Of a stretch of 64,000 nucleotides of DNA, positions 22,342 to 35,084 are shown piece after piece. Position 1 is the stretch's first letter. The number at the start of each line of letters is the position of its first letter. Source of the DNA: Stomorhina lunata (lineage: Eukaryota; Arthropoda; Insecta; Diptera; Rhiniidae); contig OW121741.1 in NCBI GenBank assembly GCA_933228675.1, forward strand, positions 24,461,224 to 24,525,223, written 5' to 3'. The notes below the pieces were generated by a model. That model did no database searches and was not told the origin of the DNA. It saw only the letters and a list, made by a program, of their open reading frames with translations. The translations under genes were made by a program, and so were the position numbers.

Positions 22342-23200
22342 GGGGTTTATGTCCGTCTGTCCGTTAGATAAAAGCACGATAGAGCCTTAACGAAAAGAGC
22401 TAGAGGAACAAAATTTTACAAAAGTATTTTCGATATCTTGAAAAATTTGTGTATTGAAAATAGGTGAAATCGGTTCACATTTAGTTAGAGCTCCCATATA
22501 ACTCCGCCTTGGGAAACACATTAATGCTGATATATTGAATACAATTGTAATTTGACGACTAAATTTAGAATAGAGAAGTTTTATGCAACTATTGGTCAGT
22601 GTATCAAATTTTATAGGAATCGGTCCATATTTAGCTATAGCTTTCATATAAAAAACAATCCCGGAAACCAAAAACCAGCCAGTTTGTAAAGTTTTGTTAC
22701 CATCGGTCATTATTTGGCTATAACTCTTATATATATTACATCCTTTTTTATGTCTACAATCAAAAAGATTCCGAAGTACAAGCAGCATATTAAAAATTTT
22801 ACAAAAGTATTTTTGATATGCAACAAAAGTTGTGTACTGAAAATGGGCGAAATCGGTTCACATTTAGTTAGAGCTCCCATATAACCCCGTCTCGGGAAAC
22901 ACATTAATGCTGATAAATTGAATACAACTGTAAAAGCTATGACGACAAAATTTAGAATAGGGACGTTTTATGCAACTATTGATCAGTATGTCCAATTTTA
23001 TAAGAATCGGTCCATATTTGACTATAGCTTTCACATAATAAACACTTTCGGAAACAAAAACAAAATGTAGCAAAGGCCAGTTAAACGCTATTAAATTAGA
23101 AACTATGACAGCTATGGCCACTAGATTTTGCAAAAATAAGCTTTATATAAATACCAGCCAGTGTGTAAAATTCTGTTACATTCGGTCAACATTTGGCTAT
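22342..23200 (+). mobile_element. DINE-1/mini-me-like element, right part with internal duplication
   Basis: Continues the element from 21273 with GGTTTATGTCCGTCTGTCCG, as at 47641-47660. A segment is duplicated in tandem: 22410-22793 and 22794-about 23190, offset 384 bp, both containing TGAAATCGGTTCACATTT-like and TTTTATGCAACTATTG text. The right end is lost; similarity to the complete copy stops near 23200. Open frames of up to 133 codons on the minus strand here are repeat-borne and not genes. Confidence 0.6.
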
Positions 23201-24370
23201 TAGTTGATCTATTATATTTTTTAATATTGGTATGACTATTGCTAATATAAAGCATCCATATCAGTATTGCCTCTAATATTTTCAAAAATTGAAATTTTAT
23301 TTCTCAATCCAGCATTCAAATGAGCATTTCTAGTCCCCAAATGGCAATATAAATTCCTTTTAACTTCATTTGCCTTTTCCACATTTTTGGCCCCTTAACC
23401 CTACCCCCAGACACACAATAATTTTACGCACTTAATCCACCTTAAATAACTGACCATTATTCATGAAGTAGGCGTAAGTGTCATAAAACTTTATACAACA
23501 TAATAATAAATGGCAGACAAAAAACTTGGATATGAGCAGCAACATTTATAAAACAATACAAATACACTTTTTGACAGGACCTTTTTTTGGGGGTTTTTCT
23601 ATGTATGTCCATTTATCCACTCGCATTCTCTGTTGGCATAATGAAACGAAAATAATTCACACTTTTAACGCATTTATCACAAATGATATCTGTTAAGTAG
23701 CCATGAAGTATTTAGGAAATAAATGATGTTAAACATACGAGTTTGTTTTTGTATATCGAAGGAGTGTGAGTTTGTAGAATATAATGATATTAGGTCAGTT
23801 TAACACGTACAAGGTTTATGTGAATTTATAAATATTATAGCCGAAAAGCAAGATAGGATGTATTTAATATTAACACACACACACGCCTATTTTATTGCGG
23901 CGGCAACTGCTGCTGCCATTTTAATAACATCCTATTACAAACACACCGACACATGCTTCTAGTCTCCTTTTTTCTACAGGACAATAGAACAAAACGTTGA
24001 CAACAACCACAAAATTTATGACAGAAATATTTTCCGACTAAAATGCTTATGGTATGTCCGAAAAAAATATATACAAAAATGCTTAAGGAAAAGGAGAGCG
24101 TGTCAGACATTAATTTCTACTTATATTAAGTTTATATTACCAACGCTTGCTACATGTTGCAGGATATGTGTGATACAGATACTGGACAACCCACACGTTC
24201 GTAGTATTTCCTCATAAGCAAAATTTGTTTTTTGGAGAAAAGTTTATCAAATAAAATAAACGTATGTTACAATAATAGATTTTTTAGATACTTAGTTTTA
24301 GGTTATCTAATCTTTGAGGTTTGTAAGAGTAAATACTTTGCTTTGTTTTGGGATATTAACTGGCAAAAAT
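23201..24370. other. no gene seen
   Basis: No recognised feature. A short (CA)n run lies near 23875. Confidence 0.4.
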
Positions 24371-27300
24371 CATAAAATATTTGTTTTCTTTGAGACCAAA
24401 AAAAAAAGAAACAAAGAAATGGGAAGGCTAGCCAGGCCATTCATAGAACATTTTTCAATCAAAAAAAAAAAGAATTTTTATAGAAAATTTTTCTTAAGAA
24501 ATTTTTTTTACAAAAGATTTTCTATAGAATTTTTTTTTTTACTAAAAATTTTTCTAAGACAATTTTTTCATCAAAAACTTTTCTGTAGGAAATTTTTTTA
24601 TCAAACATTTTTTATCAAAAATTTTACTATAAAAAACTTTTTTATCAAAAATTTTCTAAAGAAAATTTTTTTAACGAAAATTTTTCTATATAAAATTTTT
24701 TTTAGCGAAAATTCTCTATAGAAATGTTTTTATAGAAATTTCTTATAAAGGAAAATATTTTTATCAAAAATTTTTCTATAGAAAAATATTTCTATCGATA
24801 ATTTTTTTATAGAAAAATATTTTTAACGAAAATTTAAAATATTTGTTTTCTTTGAGACCAAAAAAAAAACAAAGAAATGGGAAGGCTAGCCAGGCCAATC
24901 ATAGAACATTTTTCAATCGAAAAAATTTTTACAGAAAATTTTTCTTAAGAAATTTTTTTTACAAAAGATTTTCTATAGAATTTATTTTTACTAAAAATTT
25001 TTCTAAGACAATTTTTTCATCAAAAATTTTTCAATAGGAAATTTTTTTATCAAACAGTTTTATATAGAAAATTTTTTATCAAAAATTTTACTATAGAAAA
25101 TTTTTTGTCAAAAATTTTACTATAAAAAACTTTTTTTATCAAAAATTTTTTAAAGAAAATTTTTTTTAACGAAAATTTTTCTATATAAAATTTTTTTAGT
25201 GAAATTTTTTTTAGCGAAAATTTTTCTATAGAAATGTTTTTATCAAAAATTCTTATAAAGGAAAATATTTTTATCAAAAATTTTTCTATAGAAAAATATT
25301 TCTATCGATAATTTTTCTATAGAAAAATATTTTTAACGAAAACTTAAAATATTTGTTTTCTTTGAGACCAAAAAAAAAAAAAACAACAAAGAAATGAGAA
25401 GGCTAGCCAGAACATTTTTCAATCAAAATAAATTTTTATAGAAAATTTTTCTTAAGAAATTTATTTTTACAAAAGATTTTCTATAGAATTTTTTTTTTAC
25501 TAAAAGACAAATTTTTCATGAAAAATTTTTCTAAAGGAAATTTTTTTTATCAAAAATTTGTATATAGAAAATTTTTTTATCAAAAATTTTACTATAGAAA
25601 ACTTTTTTATCAAAAATTTTCTAAAGAAATTTTTTTTAACGAAAATTTTTATCAAAAATTTTTTTATCGAAAATGTTTCTATACAAATGTTTTTATCGAA
25701 AATTCTTATAAAGGAAAATATTTTTATCAAAAATTTTTCAATATAGAAAAATATTTCTATTGATAATTTTTCTATAGAAAAATATTTTTAACGAAAATTT
25801 AAAATATTTGTTTTCTTTGAGACCGAAAAAAAAACAACAAAGAAATGGGAAGGCTAGCCAGGCCATTCATAGAACATTTTTCAATCAAAAAAAGTTTTTA
25901 TAGAAAATTTTTCTTAAGAAATTTGTTTTTTACAAATTTTTTCTATAGAATTTTTTTACTAAAAATTTTTCTAAGACAAATTTTTCATCAAAAATTTTTC
26001 TATACGAAATTTTTTTATCATAAATTTTTATATAGAAAATTTTTTATCAAAAATTTTACTATAGAAAATTTTTTATCAAAAATTTTACTATAGAAAACTT
26101 TTTTATCAAAAATTTTGTAAAGAAAATTTTTTTAACGAAAATTTTTTTATATAAAATTTTTTTAGTGAAATTTTTTTTTTAGCGAAAATTTTTCTATAGA
26201 AATGTTTTTATAGAAATTTCTTATAAAGAAAAATATTTTTATCAAAAATTTTTCAATATAGAAAAATATTTCTATCGATAATTTTTCTATAGAAAAATAT
26301 TTTTAACGAAAATTTAAAATATTTGTTTGCTTTGAGACCAAAAAAAAAAAACAACAAAGAAATGGGAAGGCCATTCATAGAACATTTTTCAATCAAAAAA
26401 ATTTTCATAGAACATTTTTCAATCAAAAAAATTTTTATAGAAAATTTTTCTTAAGAAATTTTTTTTTACAAAAGATTTTCTATAGATTTTTTTTTACTAA
26501 AAATTTTTCTAAGACAATTTTTTCATCAAAAGTTTTTCTGTAGGAAATTTTTTTTATTATAAATTTTTATATAGAAAATTTTTTATCAAAAATTTGTATA
26601 TAGAAAATTTTTTTATCAAAAATTTTACTATAGAAAACTTTTTTATCAAAAATTTTCTAAAGAAATTTTTTTTAACGAAAATTTTTATCAAAAATTTTTT
26701 TATCGAAAATGTTTCTACACAAATGTTTTTATCGAAAATTCTTATAAAGGAAAATATTTTTATCAAAAATTTTTCAATATAGAAAAATATTTCTATCGAT
26801 AATTTTTCTATAGAAAAATATTTTTAACGAAAATTTAAAATATTTGTTTTCTTTGAGACCGAAAAAAAAACAACAAAGAAATGGGAAGGCTAGGCCATTC
26901 ATAGAACATTTTTCAATCAAAAAAAGTTTTTATAGAAAATTTTTCTTAAGAAATTTGTTTTTTACAAATTTTTTCTATAGAATTTTTTTTTTACTAAAAA
27001 TTTTTCTAAGACAAATTTTTCATCAAAAATTTTTCTATACGAAATTTTTTTATCATAAATTTTTATATAGAAAATTTTTTATCAAAAATTTTACTATAGA
27101 AAATTTTTTATCAAAAATTTTACTACAGAAAACTTTTTTATCAAAAATTTTGTAAAGAAAATTTTTTTTAACGAAAATTTTTCTATATAAAATTTTTTTA
27201 GTGAAATTTTTTTTAGCGAAAATTTTTCTATAGAAATGTTTTTATCAAAAATTCTTATAAAGGAAAATATTTTTATCAAAAATTTTTAAATAGAAAAATA

Positions 27301-27850
27301 TTTCTATCAATAATTTTTCTATAGAAAAATATTTTTAACGAAAATTTAAAATATTTGTTTTCTTTGAGACCAAAAAAAAAACAAAGAAATGGAAAAGCTA
27401 GCCAGGTCATACATAGAACATTTTTCAATCAAAAAAAATTGTATAGAAAATTTTTCTTAAGAATTTTTTTTACAAAAGATTTTTTATAGAATTTTTTTTT
27501 TACTAAAAATTTTTCTAACACAATTTTTTCATCAAAAATTTTTCTATAGGAAATTTTTTTATCAAAAATTTTTGTATAGAAAATTTTTTATCAAAAATTT
27601 TACTATAGAAAACTTTTTTATCAAAAATTTTCTGAAGAAAACTTTTTTTTAACGAAAATTTTTCTATATAAATTTTTTTTTAGCGAAAATTTTTCTGTAG
27701 AAATGATTTTATCAAAAATTCTTATAAAGGAAAATATTTTTATCAAAAATTTTTCTATAGAAAAATATTACTATCAATAATTTTTCTACAGAAAAATATT
27801 TTTAACGAAAATTTCTCTGTAGAAAAATATATATTTTTTTTAATTTTCTA
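24371..27850. repeat. palindromic minisatellite S2 with higher-order structure
   Basis: Subunits of about 31 bp of the type TTTTTCTATAGAAAATTTTT plus an ATCAAAAA spacer are organised in seven higher-order units. Each unit starts with ATTTGTTTTCTTTGAGACC, at 24379, 24841, 25351, 25805, 26321, 26842 and 27353 (spacing 454-521 bp), followed by AGAAATGGGAAGGCTAGCCA or a variant. Units starting at 25805 and 26842 resemble each other more than their neighbours, as do those at 25351 and 26321, so a dimer of about 1 kb was duplicated. Phe/Lys/Ile-rich open frames here are by-products. Confidence 0.93.
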
Positions 27851-28740
27851 TATCTTCTATCATCTATATCTATAAAAAATGTCCGCGCCTGTTTGTCTTT
27901 TTGTATGTTGTTTGTTGGGAAGGATCTCCGAAGCTAGCAGACCGATTTTTCTAAAATTTTTTGTTTAAAATCTCAAATGGGCGTGTCCCCTCCCATATAA
28001 CTTATATATTAAAAACGACAAATATAGGCGACCGAGAGGCCCGAATTTTCTGAAATTTTGACAGGATTTTAAGGTGTGACCAATGGCTAAAGTAGGCCAG
28101 ATTTTTTTTTCAAATCTCAAGCCCCTCCCATATAAGTCAGATTTTAAAACATGCAAATATGGATGATCAAACCGACCGATTTTTCTGAAATTTAGACAGT
28201 GGAGTAAGGTGTGACCGGTAGCTAAAATAACCCAGGCTTTTTTCCAGAATCCCAAGTGGGCGTGACCCCTCCCATATAACTCATATATTAAAAATGACAA
28301 ATATGAATGACCGAGCGGCCCGATTTTTCTGAAATTTTGACACTATGGTAAGGTATGATCGGTGGTTAAAATAGGCTAGATTTTTTTTTCTGAAATCTCA
28401 AGTGGGCGTGACCCCTCCCATATAACTCATATATTAAAAATGACAAATATGAATGACAGATCTGCCCGATTTTTCCGAAATTTTGACACTATGGTAAGTT
28501 ATGATCGGTGGTTAAAATAGGCAAGGGTTTTTTCAGAAATCTCAAGTAGGCGTGACCCCTCCCACATAACTCATATATTAAAAATGACAAATATAGGCGA
28601 CCGAGGCCCGATTTTTCCGAAATTTTGAATGTATGTTAAGGTGTGACCGATGGATAAAATAGGCCAGATATTTTTTGAAATCTCAAGTGGGCGTGACCCC
28701 TCCCTTAAAGGTAAATTATTGAAAATGACAAATATGGATG
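27851..28740. repeat. about 143-bp tandem repeat
   Basis: Six degenerate units with GGGCGTGACCCCTCCCATAT near 27981, 28118, 28260, 28406, 28550 and 28691 (spacing about 137-146 bp), separated by GACCGAGCGGCCCGATTTTT-like and AAGGTRTGACCGRTGG text. The entry sequence at 27890-27960 (GTTGTTTGTTGGGAAGGATC) resembles the leader of dispersed insect repeats. No coding function; open frames of 86-111 codons across it follow the repeat. Confidence 0.85.
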
Positions 28741-29185
28741 ACGATTTTTCTGAAAGAAGAAAAATATATCATTCAAATTCTTTATACGTGTTGATGGTTT
28801 GTTCATATCCAAAATTTAATTTGAAATATGGGCAAATCCGAAAAACATTAAACCAAGGACAAAATTTTAAAACTGTCAAAATCGAGAATTTGTTTTTATG
28901 GAAAAATTAACCATATACTGATCCTTCAGAGCATATAATGGATACAATTTTTGATTGCTCTCTTTGTGAATGGCAGGTCTTTATTTGCACCCATCTCGGA
29001 TGTGTATAAATTTTTCAAAATAATAGGTTTTTTAAAAGTTCATAAAAATCGCAAAAAAATCCATTTAGGTATCGGATTTAGTAGGGACCCAAAGTCTGGT
29101 TAATTTTATACAATTAGATGTAAAAGACCACATCAAAAGCAATTGGAGTGACATAAATAACGTCAAGTAAAAAGGGCTAACGGTG
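28741..29185. other. no gene seen
   Basis: No recognised feature. Confidence 0.4.
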
Positions 29186-29888
29186 TGTAGCGTCCGTCAC
29201 AGAATTAGAGGTTTTTTTTAATTTGACTATTGCAATTTTTCTTTTTTCTCCAATTGAACTTGGTTCGTAAAGAGGACTTATAATATGCCTTAAATTAGGC
29301 TAAAAATATATAGATGTTAATATAGCATTTTACAGAATAATATGTATAGGAAAGTGTGTAGCGTCCGTCACACTATATATTTTTTATATAATTATATTTT
29401 TTATGTACAATATCTACTAACACATGTCAGTCTTATTCATAAAGCAATAACACTGTCTATATCCACAGATTCAATTTAAGATATTAGGTGTATAGTCCGT
29501 CATGTCCATCATGTCCGTCCACGTCCGCAACAGTTAATTTATGGATTTTTGTTGAAACTGGAAACTTTAAAATATTTTATAAAAGCTCTTTTGTAATCCT
29601 CTGATTTTCGTTTATCTTTAATATATTTACAATTTTTTATTACTATGACCGATTTGTTGAAAATTACAAAAACACGTGTTGAAAAAAAGTCACTTCCATT
29701 TTTTGTAGCGTCCGTCACAGCACTTTAAAGCGAATATCTTTTTCCTCCAAAAGAAGTATGTAAGTTAGCAGATAGCACAATCGGTGGGTTAATATTCTCT
29801 GAAATCTGTGCAAAGATATCTAGTGTAGAACGACAATGAGATACATTTAAGTACAACAAAATCCATACAAATGTATCGGCCGTCACGC
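29186..29888. repeat. phased 16-bp box TGTAGCGTCCGTCACA
   Basis: Three perfect copies at 29186-29201, 29357-29372 and 29704-29719. Degenerate copies lie at about 29489-29533 (TATAGTCCGTCA, then several GTCCGTC words ending ACGTCCGCAACAG) and at 29873-29888 (GTATCGGCCGTCACGC). Spacing is near 170-174 bp if the middle cluster is counted as one. The AT-rich spacers between boxes show no obvious similarity to each other. Confidence 0.7.
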
Positions 29889-30840
29889 AGGATTTGCTCA
29901 TATGTATTTTCTAAGTAACAGATACTTTTATACTTACATATAATTCCTTCTTTTATATGACTATGATGAAAAATATTAGTCTACTATTTTATGAAATAAA
30001 TTGCAAAACCTAGAAAATAAACAAGATTTTAAAATATTTGTGTAAAATTCCATAAATTTTGAATATCCTAATATAGAATGTTTTCAAAGATTTTGATTTA
30101 AAAACTCAAAAAAATGCATTTATAGCAAAATTTAATAAAAATTTTAAATTTGCAAAAAATAAGTATTTTCAACAATATATGTTAACTAAAATAGTCTCTA
30201 ATTTATACATTAACTGATGGATGTTTTCACATTGACACATGTCAATTAGTGGCTTAATAACTGTCAACACACTGTGATATATCACCTATTCAATAGTGCC
30301 AATAATACAGACATACAAAATTTATTCCAAGTCAAACAAGTAGCCAAAATGTAAGTAAAAACATGTGGATTCGGGTATACAGAAATGTAAACAGTGACAC
30401 CTTTCATAAGTGGACACCCCCAGTAACCGGAAAAACTTTTGAAGAATCCCAATAATAAATATAATAAATTCTTTTAAAAGGACAATTTTTATAACCGGAG
30501 AAAAATTTGGCATAGTGAGCATCCGTTTGTAAAAGTTTTCACTGTATTTACTTTTAAGCATTGTACTATGAAAAGATGCACTATATTAAGATATAAAAAA
30601 CATAAACTGTATATTAAATTATTTGTATAAAAATACAAACCCTTGATGCAAATGAACATGACAGGTGCTACAGATGAATGTAACAACTGCAGGTCCAAAC
30701 TACTGGTGTCTAGATTAAGCTAGTAGCAGGAGTGCAGTTTTGTTTTGTGTTTCAATTTATAGTCTTTCATTTGTACTCAAATTTGAACTTGGTGATGGGA
30801 TATCGAAATATAAAAAATTTAAAAAATAAAACTTTTTAAT
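29889..30840. other. no gene seen
   Basis: No recognised feature; AT-rich. Confidence 0.4.
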
Positions 30841-32330
30841 ATTACTTTGTAATTTTTCGCAAAAATCTCTAACACTAAACAAGGTATTGGGACCATTTAT
30901 GGACGCAGTATACCCCAATATACAAAAAATTTAGAAATATAAATTTCAGAACGAGTTCTATAATTTTATTACAAATTTTTGGACACAGAAAAATATACTT
31001 TTTGTAAAAAATTTCTGTAATTTTATAACATTACTTTGTAATCTTTTCGCAAAAATCTCTTAAACTAAGCAAGATATTATGACTATTTTTGGACACAGTA
31101 TAGACCAATATTTTGGAAATTAAGAAATATAAATTTTAGAACGAGTTCTATAATTTTATCGAATATTTTTGAACATAGAAAAACATACTTTTTGTAAAAA
31201 ATTTCAGTAATTTTATAACATTACTTTGTAATCGTTTCGCAAAAATCTCTTAAACTAAGCAAGATATTATGTCTTTTTTTGGACATAGTATAGACCAATA
31301 TTTTAGAAATTAAGTAATATAAATTTCAGAACGTGTTCTAAAATTTTATCGAACATTTTTGAACACAGAAAAATATACTTTTTGTAAAAAATGTCTGTAG
31401 GTTTTTAACATTACTTTGTAATCTTTTCGCAAAAATCTCTTAAACTAAGCAAGATATTATGTCTTTTTTTGGACATAGTATAGACCAATATTTTAGAAAT
31501 TCAGAAATATAAAATTCAGAACGAGTTCTGAAATTTTATCGAACATTTTTGAACACAAAAAAATATACTTTTTGTAAAAAAATTCTGTAATTTTATAACA
31601 TTACTTTGTAATCTTTTCGCAAAAATCTCTTAAACTAAGCAAGATATTATGTGTTTTTTTGGACATAGTATAGACCAATATTTTAGAAATTCAGAAATAT
31701 AAAATTCAGAACGAGTTCTGAAATTTTATCGAACATTTTTGAACACAAAAAAATATACTTTTTGTAAAAAAATTCTGTAATTTTATAACATTACTTTGTA
31801 ATCTTTTCGCAAAAATCTCTTAAACTAAGCAAGATATTATGTCTTTTTTTGGACATAGTATAGACCAATATTTTAGAAATTAAGTAATATAAATTTGAGA
31901 ACGAGTTCTAAAATTTTATCGAACATTTTTGAACACAGAAAAATATACTTTTTCTAAAAAATTTCTGTAGGTTTTTAACATTACTTTGTAATCTTTTCGC
32001 AAAAATCTCTTAAACTAAGCAAGATATTATGTCCTTTTTTGGACATAGTATAGACCAATATCTTAGAAATTAAGTAATATAAATTTGAGAACGAGTTCTA
32101 AAATTTTATCGAACATTTTTGAACACAGAAAAATATACTTTTTGTAAACAATTTCTGTAGGTTTTTAACATTACTTTGTAATCTTTTCGCAAAAATCTCT
32201 TAAACTAAGCAAGATATTATGACCATTTTTGAACACAGTATAGACCAATATTTTAGAAATTAAGAAATATAAATTTCAGAACGGGTTCCGAAATTTCAAT
32301 TAACATTTTTGAATACAGAAGTGTACGCTT
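30841..32330. repeat. 190-bp satellite, eight units
   Basis: TTACTTTGTA starts at 30842, 31031, 31221, 31411, 31601, 31791, 31981 and 32171, i.e. 189 bp and then exactly 190 bp six times. Other fixed landmarks per unit are TCGCAAAAATCTCTTAAACT, GCAAGATATTATG, GACATAGTATAGACCAATAT, GAACGAGTTCT and ACATTTTTGAACACAGAAAA. Edge units (first and last) are the most diverged. No ORF of note. Confidence 0.95.
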
Positions 32331-32358
32331 TTTGAAAATTTAAGTTTTTGTTAGAAAA

Positions 32359-32388
32359 ACCGGCCATTTGACGCAATTTATGGCCGGT
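32359..32388. other. perfect 9-bp inverted repeat (hairpin)
   Basis: ACCGGCCAT (32359-32367) pairs with ATGGCCGGT (32380-32388) across a 12-nt loop, a GC-rich stem in an AT-rich setting just past the 190-bp array. It is not followed by a CTRR terminus, so it is not an obvious Helitron end. Confidence 0.6.
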
Positions 32389-32659
32389 ACCTATCAGATT
32401 TTTGGTCAGATCTTACAAACATTACACTTAACATAATTTAATTAAGAAAGTTTTGAAATCTATTATCAAAATTTTTAACAGACACAAAAAACTCAAGTTT
32501 TGTCTAAAAATTGCTGATTTTCGACGGTCGCTGTTTGTAGAGTGCATATCCAAAATTACTAAAAATATAATTTGCACGCATCCCGGAAGCCTAATCTTAT
32601 AGAAAATGTTAAAGAAATGAAGTTTTTTTTAAACATTTTATAAAATATAGAAAAAAACA

Positions 32660-33415
32660 ATTAAGGTGCTATAGTCGGCCAAGCCCTACCATACGTTACC
32701 CTTCACCACTAAGGTCAAAGGGTTCCTTTTTCCAGTATAAACACATATATTTGCTAAATTTCGACATAATACAAACATTTTGTAAAAACTTATATATTTA
32801 AACTGTTTTTGTCATTTGGACTTATATGAGAGCTAGGGTGAAATGTGGACCGATTATCTCGAAATTTAACAAATTGATTACAGTTTTTACAAAAAAATAT
32901 GCATGAAAAAAATAAACTAAAAACACTCTTTATCTTCATCGATCGTTTTAGTGATTTTGGTGTCATTTAGTGCCTTTTGACAGAAGAGTTTGTATGGGAG
33001 CTATGATCAAATGTGGACCGCAGTCATGGAAATTTGGTACAATGATTTTGGTTTACATAAGGAGTATTTGTTTTAAATTTCATGAAAAAATATTGATATT
33101 TGTGGCGAAAATTTAAATTCCGGGAAGTGGGATCTATGGGAGGTACCACAAATAATGAACCGGTTTTGAAGAATTTCAACAGTTAACTATTATATGTGCC
33201 AAATTTAATCAAATTATCTTTGAGATCTGTACTTTAATTACATGGTTTACATGGGGGTCCAGCCAGACGGACGGACTGACATCGCAGAAAGTGATTCTAA
33301 GCCTATTGGTATACTAAACGGTGGGTCTAAGACAAATATTTCTATGCGTTACATACATTAGCACAAACTTCTAATACCCTCTCCACCTATGGTGGTGTAG
33401 GGTATAATAAAGTTA
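32660..33415 (+). mobile_element. DINE-like element, family 2, diverged copy
   Basis: Aligns along its length with 58058-58835: GCTATAGTCGGCCAAGCC at the left, TACCCTTCACCACTAAGGTC, GGGGGTCCAGCCAGACGGAC in the middle-right, AAAGTGATTCTAAGCCTATT and the terminal CCACCTATGGTGGTGTAGGG arm. The left (CCCTTCACCAC) and right (GGTGGTG) arms are complementary subterminal repeats. Non-coding. Confidence 0.65.
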
Positions 33416-33809
33416 CTTTTTTGAAAAAAAATGTAATTTTTTAGGATTTTTTTCGGTACACAAACTTTGAAGAATTTTCCTGTGTTATTAAGTTTATATT
33501 TTTAAAAAGTTTTTCCTCTATTTCATTTTGAAATTTATCAGAAATCTTAGAGAATTTTTATTTAAATTTTCTGTCTTATCAAAAATGATTTCTAAGCCAA
33601 AAAAAAGGCCAGAAGTCTGCCAAAAAATGCAAAAAAAACATGTTCAAAATCAAATATCTCTTAAACTACAAGAGATAAGGTAGTACAGTAAGCATAGTTT
33701 TTCTTACTTTTTTAAGAAGTTTTCGAAAATGTTATAATCGGACTAAATTGGCGACAGTTACATGCACCCAAAAGTGTAACATACCCGAGGTGGGCAGCAT
33801 TAAAATTGG
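33416..33809. other. no gene seen
   Basis: No recognised feature. Confidence 0.4.
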
Positions 33810-34190
33810 AATAAGGGGTACTTCACAAAGGACCTGTATCGATGATAATTGATTCATTTGAATAGAAAATTTTACCAAATACGAGGTCAAAATCTTTTAC
33901 CGTTAAATGTCGGCAAACGTTACGTTACGATCGAAAACTATTTGGAAAACAGTGGAAGTAATATTTTGGACTATCCGCCTTACAGTTTAGACCCTGTTTC
34001 CCTTTGTTTCGATCGATGAATTACTGTAATAAGCTCCACTTCAGAATATGGTATCAGAACTTGACTTAACTTTACCTAAAAACCGAAGCAGTTCTTTTGG
34101 TGAGGAATATATAAGCTTCCAGAAATATTGGAAAATGAAGTGACTAACGACGAAAAATATTCCAATATTGGAAATGTATGTATAATTCAT
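33810..34190 (+). pseudogene. mariner transposase relic, C-terminal part
   Basis: Broken frames match the C-terminal region of classic DD34D mariner transposases. Near 33850 LIHLNRKF recalls 'LxRLNxAL'. Near 33970-34000 'LDYPPYSLDPVSL' corresponds to the third catalytic motif, where YSPDLAPSD is usual, so the D is still present in LDP. Near 34085-34150 PKQFFW-stop-GIYKLPEILE corresponds to the terminal 'KQFFWRGIxKLPERW' block with Arg changed to stop. The second Asp region is not recognisable. A very old, dead copy of a lineage distinct from the DD37E and DUF4817-type elements. Confidence 0.6.
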
Positions 34191-35084
34191 CAGGGCAAAA
34201 TAAAAAGATTGTTGGGTTCTACCATTAAATATTCAAAATATCTCATCACTAAATCAAAATACATCTACTCTACCTAAATGTACATAGCTCAATGTCTGTG
34301 TTATGTATTCACACATCAGGATGTAAGCTACCCAGATGAGTAATGGAATATTACCACTTTAGGGTTTTGTAAATAAAAGCCTAGAAATTACTTATTACAT
34401 TCTACTCAAACGAATACTAAACCTCACCATAACAATATTTGCTTATAACTGAAGTGTATCTAGTTTTTTTTTGGGGGGGGGGGAAGACTATTGGGAGCAT
34501 CAAAAATTTATGTCCATAGATGTTTCTGACAAAATGATTGACTCCATAAGCAAAAATTCAAACGAGGAGGTAGGAAAAGGTTATATTTTACACAAAATAG
34601 AAAGATGGATGGTTAGAAAGGTACATACATAGATGGATGGGTGACTGAATAAATGAAGAGATGAATAGATGCATGAGTGAATGATGTTTGTTGCAACCAA
34701 TAGGCATTAGATATTTGCATTTGACTTAAATGCATTATTTGCCTAAATGTATTGCAGGTCCTTGTAATTTAACATTTTATAGACCAACAACAATTTTGTA
34801 GTGTTAGTTAGAGAATTTGTTGAAGTAGTTGGGGTAAGGTATGTATTTAGTTTGAGAACTACAAATGATGTTGCATTTATTCAACTACAGTTACAAGAAT
34901 ATAACCTATTTGTATGGCAACAACAACAAGGTAGTTTTTAGGCTTAGAGATACATTTATTCACATGTTTGCATCATCCTAGGTTTATGTATATTAGAGCG
35001 TCCCAAAATATAAAAGTTATTTAGTTTTAAGGCATACGAGCTAATTTTTTTCGAATCATAGAAACACGTCGAGGTAAGGTTGAA
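34191..35084. other. no gene seen
   Basis: No recognised gene; a poly-T/poly-G run lies at 34462-34482. Confidence 0.4.

Noticed and set aside
22387..23133. Minus-strand frames of 64-133 codons with similar texts
   Set aside because: They lie in tandemly duplicated DINE-like non-coding sequence, which explains the resemblance.
24314..24721. 135-codon open frame rich in Phe, Lys and Ile
   Set aside because: It is a translation of the S2 minisatellite; comparable frames occur on both strands through the whole array.
27965..28300. 111-codon minus-strand frame
   Set aside because: Internally repetitive and coincident with the 143-bp tandem repeat.
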